From assembly GCF_033406955.1 (NCBI RefSeq), contig NZ_CP137734.1, positions 6,138,001-6,202,000 on the forward strand: DNA of 64,000 bases, written 5' to 3'. The notes under the pieces were generated by a model. The model saw only the letters and a list, made by a program, of their open reading frames with translations. It made no database searches and was not told the origin of the DNA. Below are positions 49,277 to 57,602 of this stretch, one piece after another. The position numbers and the translations under genes were made by a program. This DNA comes from Streptomyces violaceoruber. Its GTDB lineage: Bacteria; Actinomycetota; Actinomycetes; Streptomycetales; Streptomycetaceae. The first letter of the stretch is position 1, and every line of letters starts with the position of its first letter.

Positions 49277-50451
49277 GCCGTTCCGGCCGGCAACCGGGCC
49301 CCCAGCAGCACCATCCGCAGCGCCCGTTCCGTGGCGTCCGTGAGGAGCTCGGAGGCGCGCAGCAACGCGTCCGCCAGGGCCATCGGCGCCGGCATGATCC
49401 CGTGGCAGGCGTCCACCCCCGGCACGTCGTGCGCGCCCTCGCCGAGGGTGCCCGCCAGGGCGAGGACGGGCCTGCCGGAGAGCTTGGCGCGCCGGGCCAC
49501 CTCGGCCGGGACCTTGCCGCGCGGCGTCTGGTGGTCCAGGGCGCCCTCGGCGGTGAGCACCAGGTCGGCCCGGGCGAGCCGGGCGTCCAGGTCGAGGTGG
49601 CCGAGGAGCACGTCGAAGCGGGGCAGCAGCCGGGCCCCGACGGCGGCGAGCCCCGCGCCGAGACCGCCGGAGGCGCCGGTGCCGGACCCCGTCCGCAGGT
49701 CGGTGCCGACGACGCCGAGGTCGCGGGTGAGGACGCGCGCCCAGTTCTCCAGCCCGGCCGACAACTCCTCGACCTGCGCGGGCGTCGCCCCCTTCTGCGG
49801 GCCGAACACCCGGGCCACGCCCCGTTCGCCGCACAGCACGTTGTACGGGTTGCAGGCGACGAGCAGCTCGGTGTCCTTCAGCCGGGCGTCGAGACCGGAC
49901 GGATCGATGCGGACGAGGCGGTCCAGCTCCCGTCCGCCGGGGCCGAGTTCGAAGCCGTCCGCGTCCAGCAGCCGGGCCCCGAGCGCCTGGAGCGCGCCCG
50001 CGCCCCCGTCGGACGTCCCCGAGTCGCCGCAGCCGACCAGCACGCGCCGCACCCCGGTGCCGAGAGCGGCGCGGATCAGCTCGCCGACGCCGTACGTGGT
50101 GGTGGCGCCGGGGTCACGCAGAGCGCGGGGGACCAGGGACAGGCCCGCGACGGCCGCCATCTCCACCACCGCCGTGTCCCCGGTGCCGAGCAGCGCGAAG
50201 TGGGTGCCGACCCGGTCGCCGACCGGACCGGTGGCGGCCAGCGCCACCAGCCGCCCGCCGGTCGCCGACGCCAGCGCGACGGCGGTGCCCTCGCCGCCGT
50301 CCACGAGCGGGATCCGGTCGATCTCGGCGTCCGGCAGCACCCGGCGGACGCCCGCCGCGATGGCGTCGGCGGCGGCGCGGGCGGACAGGGACTCCTTGAA
50401 TCCGCTGGGGGCCACGACCACTCGGTTCAGCACGGGGGACGGATGAGACAT
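49153..50451 (-). CDS. glxK: Glycerate kinase (GlxK type)
   Basis: A 432-residue protein. N-terminal VVVAPSGFKESLSA is the family's opening strand-loop, followed by PLVDGGEGTAVAL, LVGCGDSGTSDGGAGALQALG, a middle NPYNVLCGERGVARVFGPQKGA (substrate/ATP-binding), and the conserved LVLTAEGALDHQTPRGKVP. It phosphorylates glycerate in the glyoxylate/serine-linked pathway. ATG 50451 is preceded by AAGGAG at 7 bases. Its last about 41 codons run on into the convergent aminotransferase gene, through the 15-base repeats, and give a low-complexity tail. It follows the SLC13 transporter gene by 11 bp, so transport and phosphorylation are probably linked. Confidence 0.92.
   Translation of the reverse strand: MSHPSPVLNRVVVAPSGFKESLSARAAADAIAAGVRRVLPDAEIDRIPLVDGGEGTAVALASATGGRLVALAATGPVGDRVGTHFALLGTGDTAVVEMAAVAGLSLVPRALRDPGATTTYGVGELIRAALGTGVRRVLVGCGDSGTSDGGAGALQALGARLLDADGFELGPGGRELDRLVRIDPSGLDARLKDTELLVACNPYNVLCGERGVARVFGPQKGATPAQVEELSAGLENWARVLTRDLGVVGTDLRTGSGTGASGGLGAGLAAVGARLLPRFDVLLGHLDLDARLARADLVLTAEGALDHQTPRGKVPAEVARRAKLSGRPVLALAGTLGEGAHDVPGVDACHGIMPAPMALADALLRASELLTDATERALRMVLLGARLPAGTAQAAVPVTGAVPRDAGSPDAWSPDAVSPDAGSGTQRPSSVR
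49188..49247. repeat. Four tandem 15-bp units in the overlapping 3' ends of two convergent genes
   Basis: Units CGGCGTCCGGCGACA, CGGCGTCCGGCGACC, ACGCGTCCGGCGACC and CGGCGTCCCGCGGGA. They encode PASGD-like repeats on the plus strand and SPDAV-like repeats on the minus strand. Because the unit is five codons long, copy-number change would keep both frames. Confidence 0.85.
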
Positions 50452-50462
50452 GGTGGGCTCCT

Positions 50463-51878
50463 TCAGCGGGTCACGGGCACGCCGAGCAGCGGCCAGACCG
50501 CGGCGGCGAAGAACAGCACGAGCAGGGCGGTCAGCGGCGCCAGCACGGCGGACAGCCGCAGCAGGTCGCGCGGGGTGTAGGTGGGGACGCCGGGCACGTC
50601 GGAGAAGAGCGTGACCGGCTTGGCGGAGGCCGGGAGCGTGTGGCAGAACCCGGCCGCCGCCGTCGAGGCGAGCGCGGCGGCGACCGGGTTGACCCCGGCG
50701 CCGACGGCCGCGGCGATCACCAGCGGGACCAGCACCGAGGAGCGGGCGGAACGGGACTGGAGGACCAGGTGGGCCGTCGTGCTCACCGCGACCACCACGC
50801 CGAGGAAGACGGCCGGGGCGACGTCCGCGGGCAGGCCCGACACCAGCCATCCCGCCGCACCGGAGTCGGCCAGCGCGACGCCCATCGCCATCGTCGCCGC
50901 CATGAACAGCAGCAGGGACCACGGCACGGTCTTCAGCGCGTCCTTGAGCCGTACGGTGCCCAGCGCGGGGGAGGAGGCGACGACCGCGCCGATCAGCGCC
51001 ACCACTGCGGGGGAGACCCGGTGCAGGGGCTCGCTGCACCACAGGGCCACCACCGTGGCCAGCAGCAGCGCGCAGCGCTTCTCGGCCTGCGTCCAGGGGC
51101 CGGTGACCGGGCTCTCGCTGTGCCGCTGTATCTCCTCGGCGGTGATGCGGACCGGGCCCGCGCGGTCCGCGCGCCGCGTGGTCGTCAGCAGGACCGTCTC
51201 GGCGGCGAGGTGGGAGGAGGCGACCGCCAGCGGCAGGCCGAGCAGCAGCCACTGGGTGAACCCGATCCGGTCCCCGGTCGCCTCCCACAGCACCGACACC
51301 GTGATCAGATGCGCACCGGCTCCGATCAGGGTCGCCACCGCCGACAGCAGGATCACGGTCGGGAACAGCAGCGCCAGCATCACGACCAGTCGCTTCCGGT
51401 CGGCGAGCACCTTGGCGAGGGCGAGGAACACCGGCAGCGCCAGCGCCGCCCGGCCGGAGGTGGCCGGCATCGCGAAGGCCGTGACGACCAGCGCGGCCGT
51501 CGTCAGGTGCACCAGCTGCCGCACCGTGCGCGCCCCGCCCACCAGGAACGCCGCCGCCCGCCCCGCGAGCCCGGTCCTGGCGACCGCGGCGGCCAGCACG
51601 AAGGCGCAGATCAGCAGCCACACCGTGTCCTCACCGAGGGTGCCGAACAGGGTGTCGCTGCTGATGACACCGGTCGCGGTCAGCGCGAGCCCGGCGCCCA
51701 GCGCGATGTACGTGTCGTCGATCGGCGTACCGATCCAGGCACAGGTGGCCAGCGCGAACACGGCGAGGGTCAGGCGCGCGTCGCCGCCCAGGGCGGGGAA
51801 GTTGGCGGGGACCGCCAGCACGGCGCACAGGGACAGCGCCGCGCACAGGGCCGCCGCGAGGCGGAGGTTCAACGTCAC
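50463..51878 (-). CDS. SLC13/DASS-family anion transporter
   Basis: About 471 residues with 11-13 hydrophobic helices. Two-fold pseudo-symmetry with SNT/TSGRAALALPVF-like loops (here FAMPATSGRAALALPVFLAL and the second half LASTAAAGFCHTLPASAKPV) is typical of the divalent anion-Na+ symporter family, which transports dicarboxylates, sulfate or glycerate. Gene context (glycerate kinase 11 bp downstream) favours glycerate or a related C3/C4 acid; this is inference. The start is uncertain: GTG 51878 begins the first hydrophobic helix, GTG 51923 would add 15 residues; neither has a convincing Shine-Dalgarno sequence. Confidence 0.85.
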   Translation of the reverse strand: MTLNLRLAAALCAALSLCAVLAVPANFPALGGDARLTLAVFALATCAWIGTPIDDTYIALGAGLALTATGVISSDTLFGTLGEDTVWLLICAFVLAAAVARTGLAGRAAAFLVGGARTVRQLVHLTTAALVVTAFAMPATSGRAALALPVFLALAKVLADRKRLVVMLALLFPTVILLSAVATLIGAGAHLITVSVLWEATGDRIGFTQWLLLGLPLAVASSHLAAETVLLTTTRRADRAGPVRITAEEIQRHSESPVTGPWTQAEKRCALLLATVVALWCSEPLHRVSPAVVALIGAVVASSPALGTVRLKDALKTVPWSLLLFMAATMAMGVALADSGAAGWLVSGLPADVAPAVFLGVVVAVSTTAHLVLQSRSARSSVLVPLVIAAAVGAGVNPVAAALASTAAAGFCHTLPASAKPVTLFSDVPGVPTYTPRDLLRLSAVLAPLTALLVLFFAAAVWPLLGVPVTR

Positions 51879-51961
51879 GCCCTCGAGCGTCCACGGGCGC
51901 GGTGAGCCCTCAATGAGGGTCACATGAAGGAAACTTCACCGGGGCGCGCCGGACGCGGGCC

Positions 51962-52627
51962 TCACCAGGTCGGCAGCCGGTACCCCATCCCGCGCACGGT
52001 CTCCACCTGCCGCGCGCCGAGCTTCTTGCGCAGGGCCCGCACGTAGACGTCCACGATGTTGGAGCCCGGGTCGAAGTCGTAGCCCCACACGTGCGACAGG
52101 ATCTGCTCGCGGGACAGTACCTGCCCCGGGTGGCGCAGGAACAGCTCCAGGAGCACGAACTCACGCGCCGTCAGGTCCACCGTGCGGCCCTCGGACCGGG
52201 CGCGGCGGGTGCGCAGGTCGAGGCTGAGCGGCCCCGACCTCAGCACCGTCACCTCCGGCGCCCTGGCCGCCGTCCGCAGGCGCAGCCGGACCCGGGCGAG
52301 CAGCTCCTCGAAGCGGAACGGCTTGGTCATCCAGTCGTCGGCGCCGCCCTCCAGGCCGGCCACCGTGTCCCGTACCGAGTCCCGTGCGGTCAGCACGATC
52401 ACCGGGGTCGTCACCCGGGCCTCGCGCAGCTCGCGCAGGACCGTGAAGCCGTCCCGGCCGGGCAGTCCGATGTCCAGGACGACGAGGTCGAAGCCGCCGG
52501 TGAGGGCGTACTCGTAGGCGGCGTCGCCGTCGGCGACCGCGGTGGTGGTGAAGCCGTTGGCGCGCAGGCCCTTCTGGACGAAGGAGGCGATGCGTTCCTC
52601 GTCCTCGACGATGAGGATGCGGTTCAT
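51962..52627 (-). CDS. OmpR/PhoB-family response regulator
   Basis: A 221-residue protein. The receiver has Glu8-Asp9 acidic residues, Asp52 in LVVLDIGLPGRDG, Thr in VIVLTARDS, and the Lys in WMTKPFRFEEL. A winged-helix output domain (about 125-220) has LTAREFVLLELFLRHPG, SREQILSHVWG, VDVYVRALRKKLG and VRGMGYRL. The ATG overlaps the kinase stop as ATGA. The SLC13/glxK operon starts about 83 bp downstream on the same strand and may be its target (positional inference). Confidence 0.94.
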   Translation of the reverse strand: MNRILIVEDEERIASFVQKGLRANGFTTTAVADGDAAYEYALTGGFDLVVLDIGLPGRDGFTVLRELREARVTTPVIVLTARDSVRDTVAGLEGGADDWMTKPFRFEELLARVRLRLRTAARAPEVTVLRSGPLSLDLRTRRARSEGRTVDLTAREFVLLELFLRHPGQVLSREQILSHVWGYDFDPGSNIVDVYVRALRKKLGARQVETVRGMGYRLPTW

Positions 52628-54144
52628 GGTCGTGCCTCTTCCAGGGTGAGTACGAAGGTGGCGCCGCCGCCGGCGGTGGTGCGCAGGTCGACCCGGCCGC
52701 CGTGGCCCTCGGCGATCGCCCGCACGATCGACAGCCCGAGCCCCGCGCCCGTGCCGCGCACCCCGCGCCGGGCCGTGCCGCGCCGGAACCGCTCGAAGAT
52801 CACCTCGGCGTCCTGCGGCTGGACGCCGGGTCCCGAGTCGGCGACGTACAGCTCGATCCGCCAACCGTCGGCGCGGGACCCTATGCGGACCCGCTGGCCC
52901 GCCGTGGTGTGCTGCACGGCGTTCTGCGCGAGCTGCACCATCGCCTGGGTGATGCGCTGGGGATCGAGGTGGACCTCCCGGTCGGCGACCCCGTCCAGCA
53001 CCCACTCCCGCTCGCCCAGGGTGCGGGCCTTGACGAAGACGTCGGCGGTGAGTTCGGCGAGCTGCACCGGCTCGGGGGTGACGAAGTCGGGGCGTTCGGC
53101 CTTGGCGAGCAGCAGCAGGTCCTCGACGATGCGGCTCATCCGGTCCAGTTCGTCGGTGACGAGGCGGACGGTCTCCTCGCGCTCGGCCGGATCGTCGCCC
53201 ATCAGCTCCAGATGGCCGCGCACGATGGTGATCGGGGTGCGCAGTTCGTGCCCCGCGTCGTCGACGAACCTGCGCTGGGTGGCGAAGGCGCGCTCCAGCC
53301 GGTCCAGCATGGCGTTGAACGTCTCGGCGAGGGCCGCCACGTCGTCGTGGCCGTGCACCGGGATGCGCCGGGTCAGGTCCTGCTCGGTGAGCTGGGCGGC
53401 GGTCGTGCGCACCAGCCGCACCGGTTTCAGGATGCGGCCCGCCACCACCCAGGCGATGCCGGTCGTCATCAGCAGGGCGACGCCGGAGATGGCGAGCAGG
53501 ACGCGGAACACCTCGTCCGCGCGCGCCTGTTCGCGCCCCGGGTGGAAGGCGACCACGAAGGCGGCCGCCGGTTCGCCGCCGTAGCGGGCCACGGTGACCT
53601 TGGCCCAGCGGATCTCGCCCTCCGGCCGCTCCAGGGTGCCGGTGGAGTCCGGGGAGGCGTAGATGCGGCGCCGGGCGTCGGCGTCCTCGTGCAGGGGCCG
53701 GCCGACCGGGATCTCCCGCTGCTGGATGATCTGCGTGGGCCGGCTGCCCACCTCGCCGACCAGGCCGACCAGTTCCTCGTCCAGGTCGGCGTACTGCCGC
53801 TCCAGGAACACCCGCAGCAGCCGGCCCGGGTCGGTGAACGGACGGCCCGTCTCCGGATCGAAGCCCTGCTCCTCGAAGTTGGCGAACTCGCCCGCCTCCT
53901 GCGCGAGCAGGCCGTTGATCCGCTGGTCGGTGTCGCGCAGCAGGATCGAGCGGGTGGTGGCCGCCACCGAGGCCAGCGCGACCGCCATCACGAGCAGCAG
54001 CCACAGCAGGATGCGGACCCGGGCCGAGATCCGGCGGCGCTCGCGCTCACCCGTCGCCGGGCCCGTCGTCCCCGGCCGCGTCGTCCGCGGAGTCCGCGGA
54101 CTCTCCGGCGTCCCGGCCGCCCCGGTCGTCGTCATCGTCGTCAT
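52624..54144 (-). CDS. Sensor histidine kinase, HAMP-HisKA type
   Basis: A 506-residue protein. TM1 is at about 44-62, an extracytoplasmic sensor loop runs to about 210, TM2 is at about 212-234, then HAMP (RILKPVRLVRTTAAQLTEQDLTRRIPV). HisKA carries phosphoacceptor His299 in VDDAGHELRTPITIVRG. HATPase has LAQNAVQHTTAG (N box), DSGPGV (G1) and GTGAGLGLSIV (G2). It is the cognate kinase of the OmpR regulator, with an ATGA overlap. The start is the first of two ATGs at 54144/54135; its N-terminal disordered region overlaps the upstream small gene by about 98 bp. Confidence 0.92.
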   Translation of the reverse strand: MTTMTTTGAAGTPESPRTPRTTRPGTTGPATGERERRRISARVRILLWLLLVMAVALASVAATTRSILLRDTDQRINGLLAQEAGEFANFEEQGFDPETGRPFTDPGRLLRVFLERQYADLDEELVGLVGEVGSRPTQIIQQREIPVGRPLHEDADARRRIYASPDSTGTLERPEGEIRWAKVTVARYGGEPAAAFVVAFHPGREQARADEVFRVLLAISGVALLMTTGIAWVVAGRILKPVRLVRTTAAQLTEQDLTRRIPVHGHDDVAALAETFNAMLDRLERAFATQRRFVDDAGHELRTPITIVRGHLELMGDDPAEREETVRLVTDELDRMSRIVEDLLLLAKAERPDFVTPEPVQLAELTADVFVKARTLGEREWVLDGVADREVHLDPQRITQAMVQLAQNAVQHTTAGQRVRIGSRADGWRIELYVADSGPGVQPQDAEVIFERFRRGTARRGVRGTGAGLGLSIVRAIAEGHGGRVDLRTTAGGGATFVLTLEEARP

Positions 54145-54370
54145 CCGAAGGGCCGTCGGTGACCGGCGGCCGCGTCACCACCTGGTCGCTGGGTGTCGGC
54201 TCGGGCGAGGAGGAGGTCGGCGCCGGGGTGGGGGAGCCGCTCTCCAGCTCCACCTTGGCCGGGACCTTGGGCTCCTGCGGGCTGTCGGTCAGGGCGAAGC
54301 TGGTCGCGGCGATGCCGAGGGGGATCAGGACGACGGCCGCGAGGGCCGCCATGCGGCGGGAGAAGACCAT
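54047..54370 (-). CDS. Small secreted or anchored acidic protein upstream of the sensor kinase
   Basis: A 107-residue protein with a hydrophobic signal (RRMAALAAVVLIPLGIAATSF) followed by a Pro/Ser/Thr-rich and then strongly acidic tail containing a run of seven Asp. No domain is recognised. Its end overlaps the kinase start by about 98 bases on the same strand in another frame. The association suggests an accessory for signal sensing, but the acidic tail is low-complexity and this is only inference. Confidence 0.7.
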   Translation of the reverse strand: MVFSRRMAALAAVVLIPLGIAATSFALTDSPQEPKVPAKVELESGSPTPAPTSSSPEPTPSDQVVTRPPVTDGPSDDDDDDDRGGRDAGESADSADDAAGDDGPGDG

Positions 54371-54454
54371 GCCGCGATGGTGGGTCCGGTACCCGGCGGT
54401 TCCGATGAGTTCTGGATGAAGAAGGCTTCATCTGCCCGTCGTCGGACTGCTGCG

Positions 54455-54512
54455 GGTCCGCTGTGGCTGGTCGCGCAGTTCCCCGCGCCCCTTTGGGGGC
54501 GCGTCCGACTCG
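54455..54512 (-). repeat. Short gene-end repeat, family 2 (inverted)
   Basis: Read on the minus strand: GGGGCGCGGGGAACTGCGCG, then CCAGCCACAGCGGACCCGC. It matches 12122-12205 in the head and central part. The head with preceding GCGCCCCC can fold into a hairpin. It lies downstream of the RAM-domain gene stop and upstream of the small acidic protein gene. Confidence 0.75.
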
Positions 54513-54519
54513 CGGTGTC

Positions 54520-54801
54520 TCAGTTGTCCAGGCCGATGGCGAACGCCGCTTCCAGGTCGTGCTGGGAGTAGGTGCGGAAGGCCACGTGGGTGTCGGTGCC
54601 CTCCACGCCCGGGATCTTGCTGATCCGGCCGGGGATGACGTCGGCCAGGTCCTCGTGCCGGCTCACCCGCACCATGGCGATCAGGTCGTAGGTGCCGGTG
54701 ACGGAGAAGACCTCGCTGACGCTCTCCAGCGCGGCGATCTGCTCCGCGATCTCGGGAATGCGGTCCACGCTGGTCTTGATGAGGACGATCGCGCTGATCA
54801 C
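54520..54801 (-). CDS. Stand-alone Lrp/AsnC ligand-binding (RAM) domain protein
   Basis: A 93-residue protein consisting of only the alpha-beta RAM domain of the Lrp/AsnC family: SAIVLIKTSVDRIPEIAEQI, VSEVFSVTGTYDLIAMVRV and DTHVAFRTYSQHDLE. No helix-turn-helix is present. Such proteins are thought to form oligomers that bind amino acids and modulate partners. GTG 54801 has GGAGAG 8 bases before it and overlaps the rhomboid stop as GTGA, so the two genes are translationally coupled. The functional link is unknown. Confidence 0.88.
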   Translation of the reverse strand: MISAIVLIKTSVDRIPEIAEQIAALESVSEVFSVTGTYDLIAMVRVSRHEDLADVIPGRISKIPGVEGTDTHVAFRTYSQHDLEAAFAIGLDN

Positions 54802-55574
54802 GGCTGGTTCTCTCCCTCGGGCGCCGCCACTGGAACGCCACCAACTCTAGTCGTACGTCCGAACCGCACCCAGGCGAAGGCGAAGCCCAGGCCGAAGCCC
54901 ACCAGGTGCGCCAGGTACGCCACCCCCGGCCCGTCACCGGCCCGCCCGGCGGCCAGCCACTGAAGGGAAACCCAGAACGGCAGCACGACCCAGGCCGGGA
55001 AGCGCAGCGGCAGGAAGAAGAGGAAGGGCAGCAGGCTGGTCACGCGGGCCCGCGGGAAGAGGAACAGGAACGCGCCGAGGACGGCGGAGATCGCCCCCGA
55101 GGCGCCGACCAGGGACTCCTGGGAGTGGGCGTTGGCGCCCGCGTAGCCCACCAGGGCCAGGTAGCCGCAGCCGAGGTAGAACAGGGCGAACTGGAGCCGG
55201 CCCATCCGCTCCTCGGTCATGGCGCCGAAGACGTAGAGGAAGAGCATGTTGCCCAGCAGGTGCACCCAGCTGCCGTGGACGAACAGCGCCGTGGCCGGGG
55301 TGAGCGCCGACCCGGGGGAGTCCTCGAACAGTTCTGCGGGGATCACGCCCCAGCGCCGGAAGTAGGCGCGCTGCGCCGCCAGCACCTCCTCCCCGGTGCC
55401 GTACACCGGATTCAGGCCCGCCGCCGGGCTGATCAGGAACAGCAGACAGCACAGCGTGATCAGCGTGTACGTCACGGGCGCCGTCCGGCGCCGGGACGGG
55501 CGGGCCGTGACCAGCCCGCCGACCGCCGTGACCGTTCTGCGGACCGCCGTGCTCCAGTTGCGGATCATGGACAC
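54798..55574 (-). CDS. Rhomboid-family intramembrane serine protease
   Basis: A 258-residue protein with about six hydrophobic helices. The rhomboid dyad is visible: Ser159 in GASGAISAVLGAFL and His223 in AYLAHLVGFGLGF. The HGSWVHLLGNMLFLYVFG segment is the L1/TM2 region. It cuts type I membrane proteins in the lipid bilayer. The GTG at 55574 and the ATG at 55568 are equally plausible. The gene overlaps the RAM-domain gene by GTGA and diverges from a zinc-ribbon protein gene. Substrate unknown. Confidence 0.92.
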   Translation of the reverse strand: MSMIRNWSTAVRRTVTAVGGLVTARPSRRRTAPVTYTLITLCCLLFLISPAAGLNPVYGTGEEVLAAQRAYFRRWGVIPAELFEDSPGSALTPATALFVHGSWVHLLGNMLFLYVFGAMTEERMGRLQFALFYLGCGYLALVGYAGANAHSQESLVGASGAISAVLGAFLFLFPRARVTSLLPFLFFLPLRFPAWVVLPFWVSLQWLAAGRAGDGPGVAYLAHLVGFGLGFAFAWVRFGRTTRVGGVPVAAPEGENQP

Positions 55575-55725
55575 AGAGCATGACGTAACGGGCGCGAGGG
55601 CTCATAGCGCCTCGCCGCCGTGGACACGCGGGCGTCGGGTACCCGCCAGGCCGTAGGGTTACGTGCCACACGCACCGGGGGGAGCCCGGCGCGTCACCGA
55701 CACTGGAAGAGAGTGAACAGCCACG

Positions 55726-55965
55726 ATGACGGTTCCCCTGCCGACCGACACGACGCGGTGGCGCTGCACCCTCTGCGGCAACCTCACCCGCTTCGACGTG
55801 ACCCGGGCCTCGAAGGTCGTCGAGTACGTCCACCTCGACCTGGCCGGCGAGCCGACGGTCGAGGAGCGCGAGGTGCTCAGTGAGACCGTCGAGTCGGTGC
55901 GGTGCCGCTGGTGCAACGCCGTGGACCAGGTGGAACTCGTGGACAGGCCGGGTGCCGCCTCCTGA
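55726..55965 (+). CDS. Small zinc-ribbon protein
   Basis: A 79-residue protein with two Cys pairs (CTLCG near residue 14 and CRWCN near 61) that would form one zinc site. No other domain is seen. It lies between the divergent rhomboid gene and the NYN-domain gene that follows 62 bp later in the same direction, perhaps cotranscribed with it. The ATG has only a weak Shine-Dalgarno sequence. Confidence 0.82.
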   Translation: MTVPLPTDTTRWRCTLCGNLTRFDVTRASKVVEYVHLDLAGEPTVEEREVLSETVESVRCRWCNAVDQVELVDRPGAAS

Positions 55966-56027
55966 GGGAAGCGGCCCCGCACCAGGCGATTCCGGCCCGG
56001 GATCGCCCTGAGACATTGGGGTGACGG

Positions 56028-57371
56028 ATGGTGGAGACACACGGCGGGGGGCCGGGCGACGGCGCCGCTGAGGTGCTCGACCGCCCGCTGCCCGACGGCG
56101 TGCGCCGCCGGGTCGTGCAGATCGTGTCCGACGGCTTCGGCTCGCTCACCCTCGGCGAGCTGCCCGCACAGCTGAGGCAGTACGCCAGGTTCGCCCCGAA
56201 CCGCCGGATCAAGTTCGCCGGCAACGCCATGGCCACCGCGGTGGAGACCGACCCGCTCTTCCGCCAGCGCATCGGCGAGAAGTTCCGCGACGCCCAGTCC
56301 GAGCTGGCGGACGCGCTGGACGCCGGGTCCGCGCTGCCGGCCGCCGACCCGCTGGACGTGGCCGCCGCGGCCTACGTACTGCGCCCGCACGGCTGGGTGA
56401 AGCTGGTCACCGCCGCCGGTGAGGAGGCGCAGCGCGCGGACGCCGAGCGCGCCGACGAGGAGAGCCGCGCGGAGCTGGAGCGGCTGCACGAGGAGCTGTC
56501 CCGGGCCCGGGAGCACACCAGGACCGAGACCGAGCGGCTGCGCGGCGAGCTGGACGCGGCGAAGCGGGAGACCGAGTCGCTGCACCGCAAGCTGCGCTCC
56601 GCCCTCAGCGACGTCAAGCGCGGCGAGGCGGCGCTGCGCAAGGTCCAGGCCGAGCTGGACGCCGTACGGGCCGAGGGGCAGACCCAGGTGTCCGCGGCCG
56701 AGAGCGAGACCCGGCGGCTCAAGGCCCGCCTGGGGGAGGCCGAGGCGGCCCTGGAGGCCACCCGCAGGGCCGCCCGCGAGGGGCGCAGCGTCGAGGACAT
56801 GCGCGTACGGCTGCTGCTTGACACCCTCCTCGACGCCACCCAGGGGCTGCGCCGCGAGCTGGCGCTGCCCCCGGTGTCCGTGCGGCCCGCCGAGACCGTG
56901 GACGCGGTCGAGCCCGGCCGGATGACGCCGAAGGACATCGCCAACCGGGCCCTGTCCGAGAACGACCCGGCGATCCTCGACCAGTTGCTGGCGCTGCCCC
57001 AGGCGCATCTGGTCGTCGACGGCTACAACGTGACCAAGACCGGCTATCCGCAGATGCCCCTGGAGAAGCAGCGGCTCAGGCTGCTCGGCCAGCTCTCCCA
57101 GCTCGCCGCGCAGACCGGCGCCGAGATGACCTGTGTCTTCGACGGGGCCGAACTCGTCGCGCCGGTGCTGCTCGCGCCGCCGCGCGGGGTGCGGGTGCTG
57201 TTCTCCAAGCCGGGTGTCACCGCCGACGAGCTGATCCGCCAGCTGGTGCGGGCCGAGCCGCCGGGCCGTCCGGTCATCGTCGTCTCCACCGACCGCGAGG
57301 TCGCCGACGGAGTGGCGCGCGCGGGCGCACGCCCGGTGGCGTCCGTGGTGCTCCTCAAGCGGCTTTCCTAG
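56028..57371 (+). CDS. Coiled-coil protein with C-terminal NYN (YacP-like) RNase domain
   Basis: A 447-residue protein. Residues about 125-275 form a long charged coiled coil (many Glu/Arg/Ala heptads). Residues about 320-447 are the NYN domain: HLVVDGYNVTKTGYPQM with the catalytic Asp, MTCVFDGAEL, and VIVVSTDREVADGVARAG. YacP-type NYN proteins are PIN-like nucleases and YacP (Rae1) cuts mRNA on ribosomes. The N-terminal 120 residues hold a small helical domain. Only the architecture is seen; RNA cleavage is a family-based expectation. Preceded by a zinc-ribbon gene; ATG 56028 has a weak GGGGTGA site. Confidence 0.88.
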   Translation: MVETHGGGPGDGAAEVLDRPLPDGVRRRVVQIVSDGFGSLTLGELPAQLRQYARFAPNRRIKFAGNAMATAVETDPLFRQRIGEKFRDAQSELADALDAGSALPAADPLDVAAAAYVLRPHGWVKLVTAAGEEAQRADAERADEESRAELERLHEELSRAREHTRTETERLRGELDAAKRETESLHRKLRSALSDVKRGEAALRKVQAELDAVRAEGQTQVSAAESETRRLKARLGEAEAALEATRRAAREGRSVEDMRVRLLLDTLLDATQGLRRELALPPVSVRPAETVDAVEPGRMTPKDIANRALSENDPAILDQLLALPQAHLVVDGYNVTKTGYPQMPLEKQRLRLLGQLSQLAAQTGAEMTCVFDGAELVAPVLLAPPRGVRVLFSKPGVTADELIRQLVRAEPPGRPVIVVSTDREVADGVARAGARPVASVVLLKRLS

Positions 57372-57422
57372 CCCCTCACTCACTTCCGTACCAACCGCAA
57401 CGTAGGCACCCTATGCCCGAAT

Positions 57423-57436
57423 TGACGGAACCGTCA
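57423..57436. other. 14-bp perfect inverted repeat after the NYN gene
   Basis: TGACGG-AA-CCGTCA, 51 bp after the NYN gene stop and 98 bp before the predicted -35 of the NlpC/P60 gene. It may be an operator or part of a terminator; the loop is too short for a stable hairpin. Confidence 0.4.
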
Positions 57437-57520
57437 CGCAACGTGGTGTCAGGAAGGCGTCACTGCAGGTGAGTTGTGGCGGAAAACGCGGTGCGTAACC
57501 GTGATTTTTCGGCGGAGGAT

Positions 57521-57550
57521 TTGAACTGATCACGAGTGGGTCACTAGGGT
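57521..57550 (+). promoter_or_regulatory. Promoter of the first NlpC/P60 gene
   Basis: -35 TTGAAC (57521-57526), 18-base spacer, -10 TAGGGT (57545-57550), giving a start near 57557 and a 46-base leader. I looked for a c-di-AMP riboswitch, often seen upstream of cell-wall hydrolases, and saw no such motif. Confidence 0.7.
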
Positions 57551-57602
57551 CACCCTTCGAACCCTCGAACGGGTGATCCCTCTCAAGAAGGAGCTCGTCT
57601 CC

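Noticed and set aside
49153..51621. 822-codon minus-strand frame covering glxK and extending upstream
   Set aside because: The part upstream of 50451 overlaps the transporter gene in another frame and has no homology.
57372..57602. c-di-AMP (ydaO) riboswitch upstream of the NlpC/P60 gene
   Set aside because: The expected conserved blocks are absent; only a promoter and a short palindrome are visible.
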